DNA from: Salibacterium salarium
Lineage (GTDB): Bacteria; Bacillota; Bacilli; Bacillales; Marinococcaceae
DNA length: 64,000 nucleotides
NCBI RefSeq assembly: GCF_030813635.1
Contig: NZ_JAUSUM010000002.1
Location: 248,001 to 312,000 of the forward strand
Direction of reading: 5' to 3'
In this document: positions 28,372-37,055 of the stretch, piece after piece
Layout: the number at the start of each line of letters is the position of its first letter
Position numbering within the stretch: the first letter of the stretch is position 1
Made by a program: the position numbers and the translations under genes
Notes under the pieces: generated by a model
Told to the model about the DNA's origin: nothing
Seen by the model: the letters and a program-made list of their open reading frames with translations, nothing else
Database searches by the model: none

Positions 28372-29478
28372 ATGGAAAATGCGACACGGCCGTTTGATAA
28401 ACTGTTATTAGTTTCTCTATTATGCTTGTTAACAGTTGGAATGTTTATGGTTTATAGCGCTAGTTCTGCATTAGGGGAGTATGTTCACAATGATGCGTTT
28501 TACTTCTTAAAAAGACAACTGATATTTGCAGGTGCCGGTCTGGCCGCAATGATTGCAATAGCACGTATAGACTATTGGTTTTGGAAACGGTGGTCTTTTG
28601 TTATTTTAATTGTCTGTTTTTTCTTTTTGATTCTTGTTCTCATCCCTGGTGTCGGTATGGTAAGAGGTGGAGCGAGAAGTTGGATTGGCGCAGGTGCTTT
28701 TTCAATACAACCCGCTGAATTTATGAAACTTGGTATGATTATTTTTTTATCGCAATACTTAGTACGCCATCAAAAACGAATACCAGAATTTAAAAGAGGA
28801 ATGCTCCCAGTTCTTCTTCTTATCTTTTTAGCATTCGCCTTGATAATGCTACAGCCTGATTTAGGAACAGGGACGGTGATGGCAGGAGCATGCTTTGTAT
28901 TGTTATTTGTAGCTGGTGCTAGAATTAAACACTTTTTTTTATTAGGAGGTCTAGGTACTGCTGGATTTGTGGGATTGATTTTATCAGCACCATATAGAAT
29001 ACAACGTATTACATCATTTATTGATCCATGGTCAGATCCACTCGGAGCTGGTTTTCAAATTATCCAGTCTCTTTATGCGGTAGGACCGGGAGGATTATTC
29101 GGCTTAGGTTTTGGGGATAGCAGACAAAAGTTTTATTATTTACCAGAGCCACAAACGGATTTTATTTTTGCAATTATTGCTGAAGAGTTCGGATTTTTAG
29201 GAGCTGGTTTTGTACTTGTACTATTTGGTGTGCTGCTATGGAGAGGAGTAACCACTGCAATGACTGCCCCTGATATGTACGGCGCATTACTAGCAACAGG
29301 TATATGTGGCGTGATTTTCCTGCAAGTGCTTATTAATATCGGAGTGGTAACTGGTCTTTTTCCAGTAACAGGGATTACTTTACCTTTTTTAAGCTATGGA
29401 GGGTCTTCTTTAACTCTTCTATTGGCAGCAGCCGGAGTTCTACTAAATATTACAAGACACCGAACAGAGTATCATTAA
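28372..29478 (+). CDS. spoVE: SpoVE, SEDS-family peptidoglycan polymerase for spore cortex
   Basis: A 368-aa protein with about ten TM helices of the FtsW/RodA/SpoVE (SEDS) glycosyltransferase family. Conserved features include MVYSASS, RGGARSWIGAG, IQPAEFMK, the catalytic-region LQPDLGT, QIIQSLYAVGPGG and the C-terminal FLSYGGSS. The position between murD and murG, with spoVD upstream, identifies it as SpoVE rather than FtsW, which is encoded elsewhere in B. subtilis. The ATG at 28372 has AGAGGTGGG upstream. Confidence 0.92.
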   Translation: MENATRPFDKLLLVSLLCLLTVGMFMVYSASSALGEYVHNDAFYFLKRQLIFAGAGLAAMIAIARIDYWFWKRWSFVILIVCFFFLILVLIPGVGMVRGGARSWIGAGAFSIQPAEFMKLGMIIFLSQYLVRHQKRIPEFKRGMLPVLLLIFLAFALIMLQPDLGTGTVMAGACFVLLFVAGARIKHFFLLGGLGTAGFVGLILSAPYRIQRITSFIDPWSDPLGAGFQIIQSLYAVGPGGLFGLGFGDSRQKFYYLPEPQTDFIFAIIAEEFGFLGAGFVLVLFGVLLWRGVTTAMTAPDMYGALLATGICGVIFLQVLINIGVVTGLFPVTGITLPFLSYGGSSLTLLLAAAGVLLNITRHRTEYH

Positions 29479-29500
29479 CAGTAGTTAACAGGAGGGTATT

Positions 29501-30616
29501 ATGAAAGTAGTTGTCACAGGCGGCGGAACAGGGGGGCATATATACCCGGCGCTTGCCTTGGTCAAAGAGATAAAAAGATTAGAACCAAAAAGTGAATTTT
29601 TATATATCGGCACAAATCGAGGCTTAGAAAGCGATATTGTACCGCGTGCCGATATTCCTTTTCAGACAATTGCGATAAGTGGTTTTCAACGAAAATTAAC
29701 TTGGAAAAACCTGCGGACGGTATGGCGTTTTGTACGTGGCACGGCAAAAGCAAAACAAATGATGAAGGATTTCGGGGCTGATATTGTTGTTGGTACAGGT
29801 GGTTACGTAGCTGGCCCGGTTGTGTATGCCGCCTCTAAATTAGGGATTCCATCAATTATACATGAACAAAACAGTGTCCCAGGATTGACAAATAAGTTTT
29901 TGAGTCGATATGTCGATAAAGTAGCTGTATCTTTTGAAGAATCAGCCTCATTTTTTCCGTCTGAAAAAGTAATTTACACGGGGAATCCAAGAGCCTCAGA
30001 GGTGACTAACATAACACCTCCTAGCCCACTAAAAGAACTTGGTCTCGATGAGTATAAGAAAACTATCTTAATTGTTGGAGGCAGCCGTGGAGCTCGTCCC
30101 ATTAATGCAGCGTTTCTTGAAGCTCTCCCAACTGTTTCCGATAAAGAGTGGCAATTTTTATACGTGACTGGTTCCGTTCACTATGAAAACGTAATAGAAG
30201 AAGTGAAGAAAGCTGGAAACCCAGAAAATGTTGTTATTCAACCTTTTATTCATAATATGCCTGCTGTATTATCTTATGCTGATCTATTAATTTCAAGAGC
30301 AGGAGCGACGACGCTCGCGGAAATTACAGCATTAGGTCTTCCGTCTATTCTTATTCCAAGTCCTTATGTCACTAATAATCATCAGGAAAAAAATGCGAAA
30401 TCGTTAAGTGACAAAGGCGCAGCACTATTGCGAACAGAAGATGACTGGAATGCTGATACACTTGTTCACGATACAGATAGCATTCTTTTCGATGATTCAA
30501 AATGGGAAGCTATGCATAAAGCAGCTTTAACGTTGGCTACGCCTCATGCGGCAGAAGACATTTACCGATTAATGGAAAATTTGATGAAGCCCGATAATGA
30601 AAAGGAGGGTGAATAA
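29501..30616 (+). CDS. murG: UDP-GlcNAc:lipid I N-acetylglucosaminyltransferase
   Basis: A 371-aa GT28 family enzyme, peripheral on the inner membrane face, that converts lipid I to lipid II. The glycine-rich N-terminal loop GGGTGGHIYPALAL, the second G-loop GGSRGARPIN and the donor-site segment ISRAGATTLAEI are present. The start follows ACAGGAGGG. The last base of its stop is the first base of the murB ATG (TAATG), indicating translational coupling. Confidence 0.97.
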   Translation: MKVVVTGGGTGGHIYPALALVKEIKRLEPKSEFLYIGTNRGLESDIVPRADIPFQTIAISGFQRKLTWKNLRTVWRFVRGTAKAKQMMKDFGADIVVGTGGYVAGPVVYAASKLGIPSIIHEQNSVPGLTNKFLSRYVDKVAVSFEESASFFPSEKVIYTGNPRASEVTNITPPSPLKELGLDEYKKTILIVGGSRGARPINAAFLEALPTVSDKEWQFLYVTGSVHYENVIEEVKKAGNPENVVIQPFIHNMPAVLSYADLLISRAGATTLAEITALGLPSILIPSPYVTNNHQEKNAKSLSDKGAALLRTEDDWNADTLVHDTDSILFDDSKWEAMHKAALTLATPHAAEDIYRLMENLMKPDNEKEGE

Positions 30617-31536
30617 TGAAGACGAAACAATTAATTAGCGATTTACAGGAAGCAAAAGTCGGAAAGGTAGTAGAAAATGAACCACTTTCTAAACACACTA
30701 CTTGGAAAATTGGAGGACCGGCTGATGTTTTCATAGAACCGGATGGGGTAGATGCTCTTTCAAAAGCAATGGACATCATTAACTCTTATGACCTGTCCTG
30801 GAGAGTTATTGGAAGGGGTTCTAATTTATTGGTTGACGATGAGGGAATAGAAGGCGTTGTCATTAAACTTGGTCAAAACATTGGCCACCTTGAAAAAAAT
30901 GACTCTACTATTCGTGTTGGAGGCGGATTATCATTCATAAAACTTGCAACCATTATGAGTAAGGAAGGCATGTCTGGCTTGGAGTTCGCTGGTGGTATTC
31001 CTGGTACGGTTGGAGGCGCAGTTTTTATGAATGCTGGAGCGCATGGATCTGACATGTCACATATTCTTGTTCAGGCACGTGTTCTCTTTCCGGATGGCAG
31101 GTTGGTATGGATTAATAATGAAGATATGAATTTTTCATATCGGACATCACGTCTACAAAAGGAAAAAGGAATTTGTGTAGAAGCAATACTCCAATTGCAG
31201 GCAGGGGATAAAGAAAAGGTTACCCATGAAATGAAAGAATACAAACAATATCGTCGTGAAACGCAACCTTGGAATTATCCGTGTGCCGGCAGCGTGTTTC
31301 GAAATCCCCTTCCTAATCATGCCGGGGCACTGATTGAAAAAGCTGGTTTGAAAGGGTATCGCCATGGAGGTGCTCAAATTTCCGAACAGCACGCTAACTT
31401 TATTGTAAACGTTGATCAGGCCAAAGCAGCTGATGTTCTAACAATTATTGAACATGTAAAAAAAACAATATATCAACTGTATAATGTAGAGATGTATACA
31501 GAAGTGGAAATTGTAGAGCGCAAGCAAATATTATAA
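30616..31536 (+). CDS. murB: UDP-N-acetylenolpyruvoylglucosamine reductase
   Basis: A 306-aa FAD enzyme reducing UDP-GlcNAc-enolpyruvate to UDP-MurNAc with NADPH. The FAD-binding segment is IGRGSNLLVDDEGIEGVVI and the type-II-like middle is FAGGIPGTVGGAVFMNAGAHG. The active-site serine segment is CAGSVFRNP, and KGYRHGGAQISEQHANFIVN follows. It has the short (type IIb, Firmicutes) form. It is coupled to murG and precedes divIB. Confidence 0.97.
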   Translation: MKTKQLISDLQEAKVGKVVENEPLSKHTTWKIGGPADVFIEPDGVDALSKAMDIINSYDLSWRVIGRGSNLLVDDEGIEGVVIKLGQNIGHLEKNDSTIRVGGGLSFIKLATIMSKEGMSGLEFAGGIPGTVGGAVFMNAGAHGSDMSHILVQARVLFPDGRLVWINNEDMNFSYRTSRLQKEKGICVEAILQLQAGDKEKVTHEMKEYKQYRRETQPWNYPCAGSVFRNPLPNHAGALIEKAGLKGYRHGGAQISEQHANFIVNVDQAKAADVLTIIEHVKKTIYQLYNVEMYTEVEIVERKQIL

Positions 31537-31561
31537 AAGGTAGAATTGGAGGTTAAAAAAG

Positions 31562-32350
31562 ATGGCAGACAAGAAGGTAGTGACCATTGACGACCGTATC
31601 CCAGGTATAAAAGAAAAACGAAAAAAAAGAACGAATAGACGGTTAATCACGTACCTTTCCATCTTTTTTATCCTTATATTAGTTGTCGTATATTTCCAAT
31701 CTCCTTTAAGTGATGTAAGAAATATACAGGTGGAAGGAATGGTTCATGTAGATGCAGACAAGTTAGTAAACCAAAGCGGGATAGAAAAAGGAGTTAATAT
31801 TTGGAATGCTGACTTAAGTGGTGCAGAGCGGAACGTAACGGAAATGGACCAAATTGATAGTGTATCTGTAGACCGTTCTCTACCGTCAACTGTGCTTATT
31901 AAGGTTAACGAATACAATCGTTTGGCATACATAGAGATGGATAGCGGCTATTCACCTGTATTACAAAATGGTACGATTTTAAGAGATGACGTCGAACAAG
32001 AACTTCCAGCTGACGCCCCCATATTAAGAAATTTTAGTAATGAGGACAAGCTTGAAATGTTAACAGAAGAACTGACACAGTTAGGGGAGGGCGTATTAAA
32101 TAGAATATCGGAAATAGTGTATGCCCCGACAGATGAAGATGAAGGTGAACTGCGTTTATATATGAACGATGGAATTACGGTATCTAGTTTAATTAATAAT
32201 TTTGCTTCTCATATGTCATCTTATCCATCTGTTGCAAGAGAAGTGGATGAGGATGCGGACGGAATTTTACATATGAAAATGAGTCCTTACTTTGAATCGA
32301 CCGAAGAAGAAATAACGGGCGAAAAGGAGGAGAACGGTGAGGAAGAATAA
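31562..32350 (+). CDS. divIB: Cell division protein DivIB (FtsQ)
   Basis: A 262-aa bitopic protein. A basic cytoplasmic N-terminus (KEKRKKRTNRR) is followed by a TM helix (about 29-46, LITYLSIFFILILVVVYF), a POTRA domain starting at VRNIQVEGMVHVDADKL, and the FtsQ β-domain. The C-terminal tail is acidic and probably disordered. It forms a complex with FtsL and DivIC at the septum. The SD is GGAGG. The end overlaps ylxW by 14 bases. Confidence 0.94.
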   Translation: MADKKVVTIDDRIPGIKEKRKKRTNRRLITYLSIFFILILVVVYFQSPLSDVRNIQVEGMVHVDADKLVNQSGIEKGVNIWNADLSGAERNVTEMDQIDSVSVDRSLPSTVLIKVNEYNRLAYIEMDSGYSPVLQNGTILRDDVEQELPADAPILRNFSNEDKLEMLTEELTQLGEGVLNRISEIVYAPTDEDEGELRLYMNDGITVSSLINNFASHMSSYPSVAREVDEDADGILHMKMSPYFESTEEEITGEKEENGEEE

Positions 32351-33029
32351 CATCCGTTGGTTGACCGGTTTACTTGTGATTATTGGATTTTTATTGACGC
32401 TTTCGTATAAAACAGCAGCAGATCAAGTCCCACAGGAAAAGGAACCAAATTATTTTGAAGAAGATCAATTAAGAAATACTGTCTTAGAAGAACAAGAGAA
32501 AAATTATGAATTAGAAGAAGAGTGGCGCTCTCTACAAACACAGGTAAGGGAAATGGAAGAAACTTTGGCGCAAAATGAAGAATCCTCTTTTAACCTAGTA
32601 GAAGATTTGGAAAAACTTCGTATGCTCACTGGTGAGGTTGGTGTAGCGGGACCAGGCATTGAAGTAACTCTTAATGATCACACATTTGTACCGGAAGAAG
32701 GAAACCCAAATGATTACATTGTTCATGAACGTCACATTCAACAAGTGATTGATGAATTGTTGTTAGCAGGAGCAGAAGCTATTTCTGTTAACGGCTACCG
32801 AATATCTAAAGATACCTTCATTCAATGTATGGGACCAGTAATAAAAATTGATAATAACACTTCAACGGCACCGTTTGTGGTAAAAGCTATTGGCGATTCC
32901 GAACAATTAGAAACGTCTTTAAAATTAAATGGTGGTGTTCAAGATAGCCTAGTTAATGAAAACATTGAAGTTCGTATCCAAACAGAAACCCAAGTAACCA
33001 TGCAGGCTTTGGGAGGGGAAAGTGATTAA
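32337..33029 (+). CDS. ylxW: YlxW, DUF881 family membrane-anchored protein
   Basis: A 230-aa protein of unknown function. It has one N-terminal TM or signal-anchor helix (about 7-24), a coiled coil (about 45-90) and a DUF881 domain (from GPGIEVTLNDH to the end; contains HIQQVIDELLLAGAEAISVNGYRI). It starts at a GTG within the end of divIB and has GGAGGAGAA before it. It is paralogous to the next gene, and both lie between divIB and ftsA across Bacillus. Confidence 0.9.
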   Translation: MRKNNIRWLTGLLVIIGFLLTLSYKTAADQVPQEKEPNYFEEDQLRNTVLEEQEKNYELEEEWRSLQTQVREMEETLAQNEESSFNLVEDLEKLRMLTGEVGVAGPGIEVTLNDHTFVPEEGNPNDYIVHERHIQQVIDELLLAGAEAISVNGYRISKDTFIQCMGPVIKIDNNTSTAPFVVKAIGDSEQLETSLKLNGGVQDSLVNENIEVRIQTETQVTMQALGGESD

Positions 33030-33723
33030 TATGCCCAACATATGGAAAGTACTTTTTCTTCTCATTGCTGTATGTGGAGGATATTTGGCTATTGCCCAAG
33101 TTCCAGACGCATCGTCTATAAATTCAACGGAAAATCGTGATACACTTGAACTTAGACAGACAATCCGTGATGAACAAGAGCGAAGACAAGAATTATATGC
33201 ACGCATAAGAGAGAATGAAAATCTAATAGAAGAATATAACAGAGAACAAAAAAATAGTACCGAATTTGCTATGAAACAAGCCGTGGAAAACTTAGAAGAA
33301 AAGGCCGGGCTGACTGAAAAAGAAGGGGAGGGTGTGAAAATAACGATTTCGGCATCAGATGATGTCTCTAATCAATCGATACGCCCTCAGCTATTACGTC
33401 AACTCGTTAATGAATTAAATCAATTTGGAGCAGAGGAATTATCTATTGAAGGAGAGCGAATTTTAGAAACAACAGCTTTTCGCGATATAGGGGGAGTTAC
33501 TCACGTAAATGGAAAAAGGCTTCCTGATTTACCCGTTCAAATGAAGGTTATGGCAGAAGAAACTGATAAGCTACAAAATGAATTAATCGTTTCTGAGTCA
33601 ATGGATTACTTTTCTTTTGAAAATATGGAGCTTGAGGTACAAGTAGAAGATAATATAAAAATTCCGGCTTTTGATGAGGTGAGACGGGTGCGATACATGG
33701 AAGTCTTGGAGGAGGAGAGATAA
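33022..33723 (+). CDS. ylxX: YlxX, second DUF881 family protein
   Basis: A 233-aa paralog of YlxW with the same layout: N-terminal hydrophobic helix, coiled coil (ELRQTIRDEQERRQELYARI) and DUF881 domain (IRPQLLRQLVNELNQFGAEEL). Two starts are possible: a GTG at 33022, with GGAGG at 5 bases and overlapping ylxW, or an ATG at 33031, with a distant SD. The function is unknown. The family is tied to the division cluster, so a role near the membrane during division is only an inference. Confidence 0.88.
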   Translation: MINMPNIWKVLFLLIAVCGGYLAIAQVPDASSINSTENRDTLELRQTIRDEQERRQELYARIRENENLIEEYNREQKNSTEFAMKQAVENLEEKAGLTEKEGEGVKITISASDDVSNQSIRPQLLRQLVNELNQFGAEELSIEGERILETTAFRDIGGVTHVNGKRLPDLPVQMKVMAEETDKLQNELIVSESMDYFSFENMELEVQVEDNIKIPAFDEVRRVRYMEVLEEER

Positions 33724-34073
33724 TGTGGCTACCGGTTATGGGTCTCTTAGCAGGGATTATTATAGGGTTGTTAACCGGTGTGCAAATACCGACAGCTTAT
33801 ACTGTTTATTTAGTATTGCTCATTTTAATAATGGTGGATGCTTTATTAGGAGCGGTGAAAGCAAGTTTTGAAGACAAATTTTCTAACTCTTTATTTATCA
33901 CAGGTTTAATATGTAATCTTGTTTTTGCTTTAGGTTTAGCTTTTCTAGGTCAACAACTTGGTGTAGACTTATATTTAGCGCCTGTTTTTGCATTTGGAGT
34001 GCGGCTATTTCATAATATTGCTGTTTTACGTCGGCAACTATTAAATTATTATAAGATTAAAAAAGAGAAATAA
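33723..34073 (+). CDS. sbp: Small basic protein Sbp (DUF1290)
   Basis: A 116-aa integral membrane protein with three or four TM segments and a basic C-terminus (LRRQLLNYYKIKKEK). It belongs to the Sbp/DUF1290 family found just before ftsA in bacilli; the function is unknown. Its ATG overlaps the ylxX stop by one base (TAATG), so translation is probably coupled. Confidence 0.9.
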   Translation: MWLPVMGLLAGIIIGLLTGVQIPTAYTVYLVLLILIMVDALLGAVKASFEDKFSNSLFITGLICNLVFALGLAFLGQQLGVDLYLAPVFAFGVRLFHNIAVLRRQLLNYYKIKKEK

Positions 34074-34108
34074 AAATCTTTGAATTTAAATGAAAAATAG
34101 CTAATGTA

Positions 34109-34138
34109 GAAGGATTTAGCGACTATTATGTAGAAGTG
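34109..34138 (+). promoter_or_regulatory. Possible sigma-H promoter of ftsAZ
   Basis: GAAGGATTT (34109-34117) matches the sigma-H -35 RnAGGAwWW exactly. After 12 bases GTAGAAGTG (34130-34138) matches RnnGAATww with one mismatch in the core. B. subtilis ftsAZ has a sigma-H promoter that boosts FtsZ at the onset of sporulation. The rest of the 213-base gap (34074-34286) shows no clear sigma-A promoter. Confidence 0.48.
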
Positions 34139-34286
34139 TAATAACATTGCAAGATAAACGTAAATATTTTTTACTGTTTTTTTCACACGAACCATCGATA
34201 CGCGTGGTAAGATGGGGGAAAGGAATAAATTCAGTAGCAATCATGTAATAAATACAGTTAAGACATACAACGGGAGGTGCCAATAC

Positions 34287-35573
34287 ATGAACAACGAAGA
34301 TACTTACGTCAGCCTTGATATCGGTACGTCCGGCGTTCGGGTGATTGTCGGGGAAATGTCCGGAGGCTCCTTAAAGGTTATTGGTGTAGGTAATGCCCCG
34401 TCTACTGGACTTAAAAAAGGCGCTATTGTAGATATTGATGAAACAGTTACATCCATAAAAAGAGCGGTTGATGAAGCTGAACGTATGGTAGGCTTAGATA
34501 TAGAACAAGTGGTAGTGGGTGTCAATGGTAACCATATTGATATGCAGACGTGCAGTGGTGTTGTTGCTGTATCGAGTCCAGATAGAGAAATTAGAAATGA
34601 AGATATAGAACGGGTGATGGATGCTGCTCAAGTTTTATCTATTCCTCCAGAAAGGGAAATTATTGACGTTATTCCTGCTCAATTCATTGTCGATGGTTTA
34701 GATGGGATTAGTGATCCACGTGGCATGCTTGGTGTACGTTTAGAAATGGAAGGTACAATCATAACCGGAGCAAAAACAGCCATACATAATTTACTTCGAT
34801 GTGTAGAAAAGGCGGGACTTGGTGTAGCGGATATTTGTCTGCAACCTCTTGCCGCTGGCTCGGTTGCCGTTTCTAAAGACGAAAAAGCACTAGGCGTTGC
34901 TTTAATTGATATCGGAGGCGGTTCAACAACCATTTCTGTTTTTCAAAACGGAAGAATGCAGACAATGTCGGTGTTGAATATAGGTGGAGATCATGTAACT
35001 AATGATATTTCTGTCGGTCTACGAACCACTACTGAAGAAGCTGAACGTATAAAGAAAGAACACGGTCATGCATTTATCGATGATGCTTCTGATGAAGTGA
35101 CTTTTGAGATGGAAACTATCGGTAATGAAGCGTTAGAAGAGTATTCTCAATATGAAATTTCTCATGTCATTGAACCTAGGTTGGAAGAAATATTAGAATT
35201 AGTAGATGATGAAGTGTACAAGCTTGGTTATTCGGATTTACCTGGCGGATATGTGTTGACGGGTGGTACTATTATGATTCCTGGTACACTAGAGCTTGCT
35301 AGGGATGTTTTACGATTAAGTGTACGGATGGCTGTTCCGGATTATATAGGTGTTAGAGAACCTTTATACACAACTGGTATTGGGCTGATTGAATTTGCAC
35401 ATCAAAATGTTAAAATTCAAGGAAAAGAAACAGCCGCTTCATTATCTTCGAATAAATCGCCGGCTCCGGAACATAAAGTAGCATCCGAACAAACACCAAA
35501 GAAGGATAAAAATCCAAATGATCCAGGGGTAACGAGCAAAGTGAAAAATTTCTTTAAAGTATTCTTTGAATAA
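34287..35573 (+). CDS. ftsA: Cell division protein FtsA
   Basis: A 428-aa actin-like ATPase that tethers FtsZ to the membrane. The phosphate-1 motif is SLDIGTSGVRVIV at the N-terminus, the 1C subdomain spans about residues 80-170, and the phosphate-2 motif is LIDIGGGSTTISV. The adenosine motif region is GGYVLTGGTIMIPG. The extreme C-terminus (KVKNFFKVFFE) is the amphipathic membrane-targeting helix after a disordered linker. The ATG at 34287 has CGGGAGG upstream. ftsZ follows after 111 bases. Confidence 0.97.
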   Translation: MNNEDTYVSLDIGTSGVRVIVGEMSGGSLKVIGVGNAPSTGLKKGAIVDIDETVTSIKRAVDEAERMVGLDIEQVVVGVNGNHIDMQTCSGVVAVSSPDREIRNEDIERVMDAAQVLSIPPEREIIDVIPAQFIVDGLDGISDPRGMLGVRLEMEGTIITGAKTAIHNLLRCVEKAGLGVADICLQPLAAGSVAVSKDEKALGVALIDIGGGSTTISVFQNGRMQTMSVLNIGGDHVTNDISVGLRTTTEEAERIKKEHGHAFIDDASDEVTFEMETIGNEALEEYSQYEISHVIEPRLEEILELVDDEVYKLGYSDLPGGYVLTGGTIMIPGTLELARDVLRLSVRMAVPDYIGVREPLYTTGIGLIEFAHQNVKIQGKETAASLSSNKSPAPEHKVASEQTPKKDKNPNDPGVTSKVKNFFKVFFE

Positions 35574-35684
35574 AGTAAAAAAGCTAAAATAATAATGATT
35601 TGACCTTGAAAAAATATGGTCAAGTTCTACTGATTTTTTATGCACAAGGTTGATGACAGATTTGACGAATTAGGAGGACCTTGA

Positions 35685-36845
35685 ATGTTGGAATTTGAAA
35701 TGGATATGGAACAACTGGCGCAGATTAAAGTAATAGGTGTTGGGGGCGGTGGTTCTAATGCGGTAAACCGCATGATAGAGAACGGTCTCCAAGGAGTGGA
35801 ATTTATAGCGGTTAATACTGATGCTCAAGCACTACAATTATCACAGGCAGAAACGAAATTACAGCTAGGTGGTAAATTAACCCGTGGTTTGGGAGCAGGT
35901 GCAAACCCCGAAATTGGAAAAAAAGCAGCGGAAGAAAGTAAAGAACAAATAGAAGAAGCACTGACTGGTGCAGATATGGTATTTATTACAGCTGGTATGG
36001 GAGGCGGTACTGGTACAGGTGCAGCCCCTGTTATTGCTGAAGTGGCTAGTGAAATTGGCGCTTTAACAGTAGGAGTGGTTACTCGTCCGTTTATGTTTGA
36101 AGGAAAAAAACGTTCGACACAAGCTTCAACTGGTATTGGAGCACTAAAAGAAAAGGTAGACACACTTATTGTTATACCGAATGATCGTCTACTTGAAATT
36201 GTAGATAAGAATACACCGATGCTTGAAGCATTTCGAGAGGCAGATAATGTATTAAGACAAGGTGTACAAGGTATTTCTGATTTAATTGCTGTACCTGGAT
36301 TGATAAATCTGGATTTTGCAGACGTCAAGACAATTATGAGTGAAAAAGGGTCTGCACTGATGGGCATTGGTATTGCTACAGGGGAAAATAGAGCAGCAGA
36401 GGCAGCTAAGAAATCTATTTCTAGTCCATTGCTTGAAACATCTGTAAACGGAGCCCAAGGCGTTTTAATGAATATAACCGGCGGCACCAATTTGAGTTTG
36501 TTCGAAGTGCATGAAGCAGCTGAGATTGTATCAGATGCATCTGATCATGATGTAAACATGATTTTCGGTTCTGTAATTAATGAAAATTTAAGTGATGAAA
36601 TAGTTGTTACTGTTATTGCTACAGGGTTTGAAGATGCAGAAGATAAAAAACAGCAAAGCGCTGATCGCTCCAATTCCCAACAAAGAAGGGCTTCTTCTCA
36701 GCAACAAGCTCCACGCATGAACCAAGCACAGCAGGAACGTTCTACAGAAGAGCAACAAGAACCAATAAAAGATTCGCCAGAGGAAGATGAAGGCGATACT
36801 CTTGATATTCCAACCTTTTTGCGAAACAGACGTAGAAGAAAATAA
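35685..36845 (+). CDS. ftsZ: Cell division GTPase FtsZ
   Basis: A 386-aa tubulin homolog that forms the Z ring. The tubulin signature GGGTGTG lies at about residues 106-112, [12 protein letters not shown] is at the N-terminus, and the T7 loop segment [11 protein letters not shown] is present. A variable Q/S/E-rich linker (from about 318) leads to the conserved C-terminal peptide [13 protein letters not shown], which binds FtsA, SepF and other partners. The ATG has TAGGAGGACC upstream. A strong terminator follows. Confidence 0.98.
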   Translation: MLEFEMDMEQLAQIKVIGVGGGGSNAVNRMIENGLQGVEFIAVNTDAQALQLSQAETKLQLGGKLTRGLGAGANPEIGKKAAEESKEQIEEALTGADMVFITAGMGGGTGTGAAPVIAEVASEIGALTVGVVTRPFMFEGKKRSTQASTGIGALKEKVDTLIVIPNDRLLEIVDKNTPMLEAFREADNVLRQGVQGISDLIAVPGLINLDFADVKTIMSEKGSALMGIGIATGENRAAEAAKKSISSPLLETSVNGAQGVLMNITGGTNLSLFEVHEAAEIVSDASDHDVNMIFGSVINENLSDEIVVTVIATGFEDAEDKKQQSADRSNSQQRRASSQQQAPRMNQAQQERSTEEQQEPIKDSPEEDEGDTLDIPTFLRNRRRRK

Positions 36846-36854
36846 TAAAGAAAT

Positions 36855-36896
36855 ACGGTCGTACATCCATAATATAGGTGTACGGCCGTTTTTTTA
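36855..36896 (+). terminator. Terminator after ftsZ
   Basis: ACGGTCGTACATCC pairs with GGTGTACGGCCGT (one bulge, one G-U) and is followed by a run of seven T. Confidence 0.85.
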
Positions 36897-36934
36897 TATA
36901 ACATACATTTTTTCCACCAAGTTGTAAGCAAGAA

Positions 36935-36943
36935 AGTGACAAA
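36935..36943 (-). promoter_or_regulatory. Possible Spo0A box upstream of spoIIGA
   Basis: The minus strand reads TTTGTCACT, 7 of 9 matches to the 0A box TTTGTCRAA, centred about 78 bases before the inferred spoIIGA transcription start. The B. subtilis spoIIG promoter is Spo0A-activated from sites in this range. Confidence 0.35.
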
Positions 36944-36962
36944 AACTCTAAAAATAAGAGGA

Positions 36963-36989
36963 AATGTCTGTCATGAACTGACAGACATT
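36963..36989 (+). repeat. Perfect 11-bp inverted repeat over the spoIIGA -35
   Basis: AATGTCTGTCA (36963-36973) and TGACAGACATT (36979-36989) are separated by TGAAC. There is no T-run after it, and the ftsZ terminator lies earlier, so it looks like an operator rather than a terminator. The right arm contains the proposed -35 CTGACA. Confidence 0.85.
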
Positions 36990-37010
36990 GAAATAGATTC
37001 CCTATATAAT
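36978..37010 (+). promoter_or_regulatory. spoIIGA-sigE promoter with long spacer
   Basis: CTGACA (36978-36983), 21 bases, TATAAT (37005-37010). The B. subtilis spoIIG promoter is unusual in having good sigma-A hexamers about 22 bases apart, usable only with Spo0A~P. This arrangement fits that architecture. Confidence 0.6.
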
Positions 37011-37055
37011 AAGTAATACTTTCTCCATATGATTGGATGAAAGAAGGGGATAGTT

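Noticed and set aside
34147-34175. TTGCAA-17-TTTACT as a sigma-A promoter for ftsA
   Set aside because: The -10 matches only 4 of 6 and is not better than many AT-rich positions in this gap.
35825-36490. 221-codon open frame on the minus strand inside ftsZ
   Set aside because: It lies wholly within a highly conserved gene, has no SD or recognisable domain, and reflects codon bias of the sense strand. Similar antisense frames inside the MFS gene (6847-7974) and mraY were rejected for the same reason.
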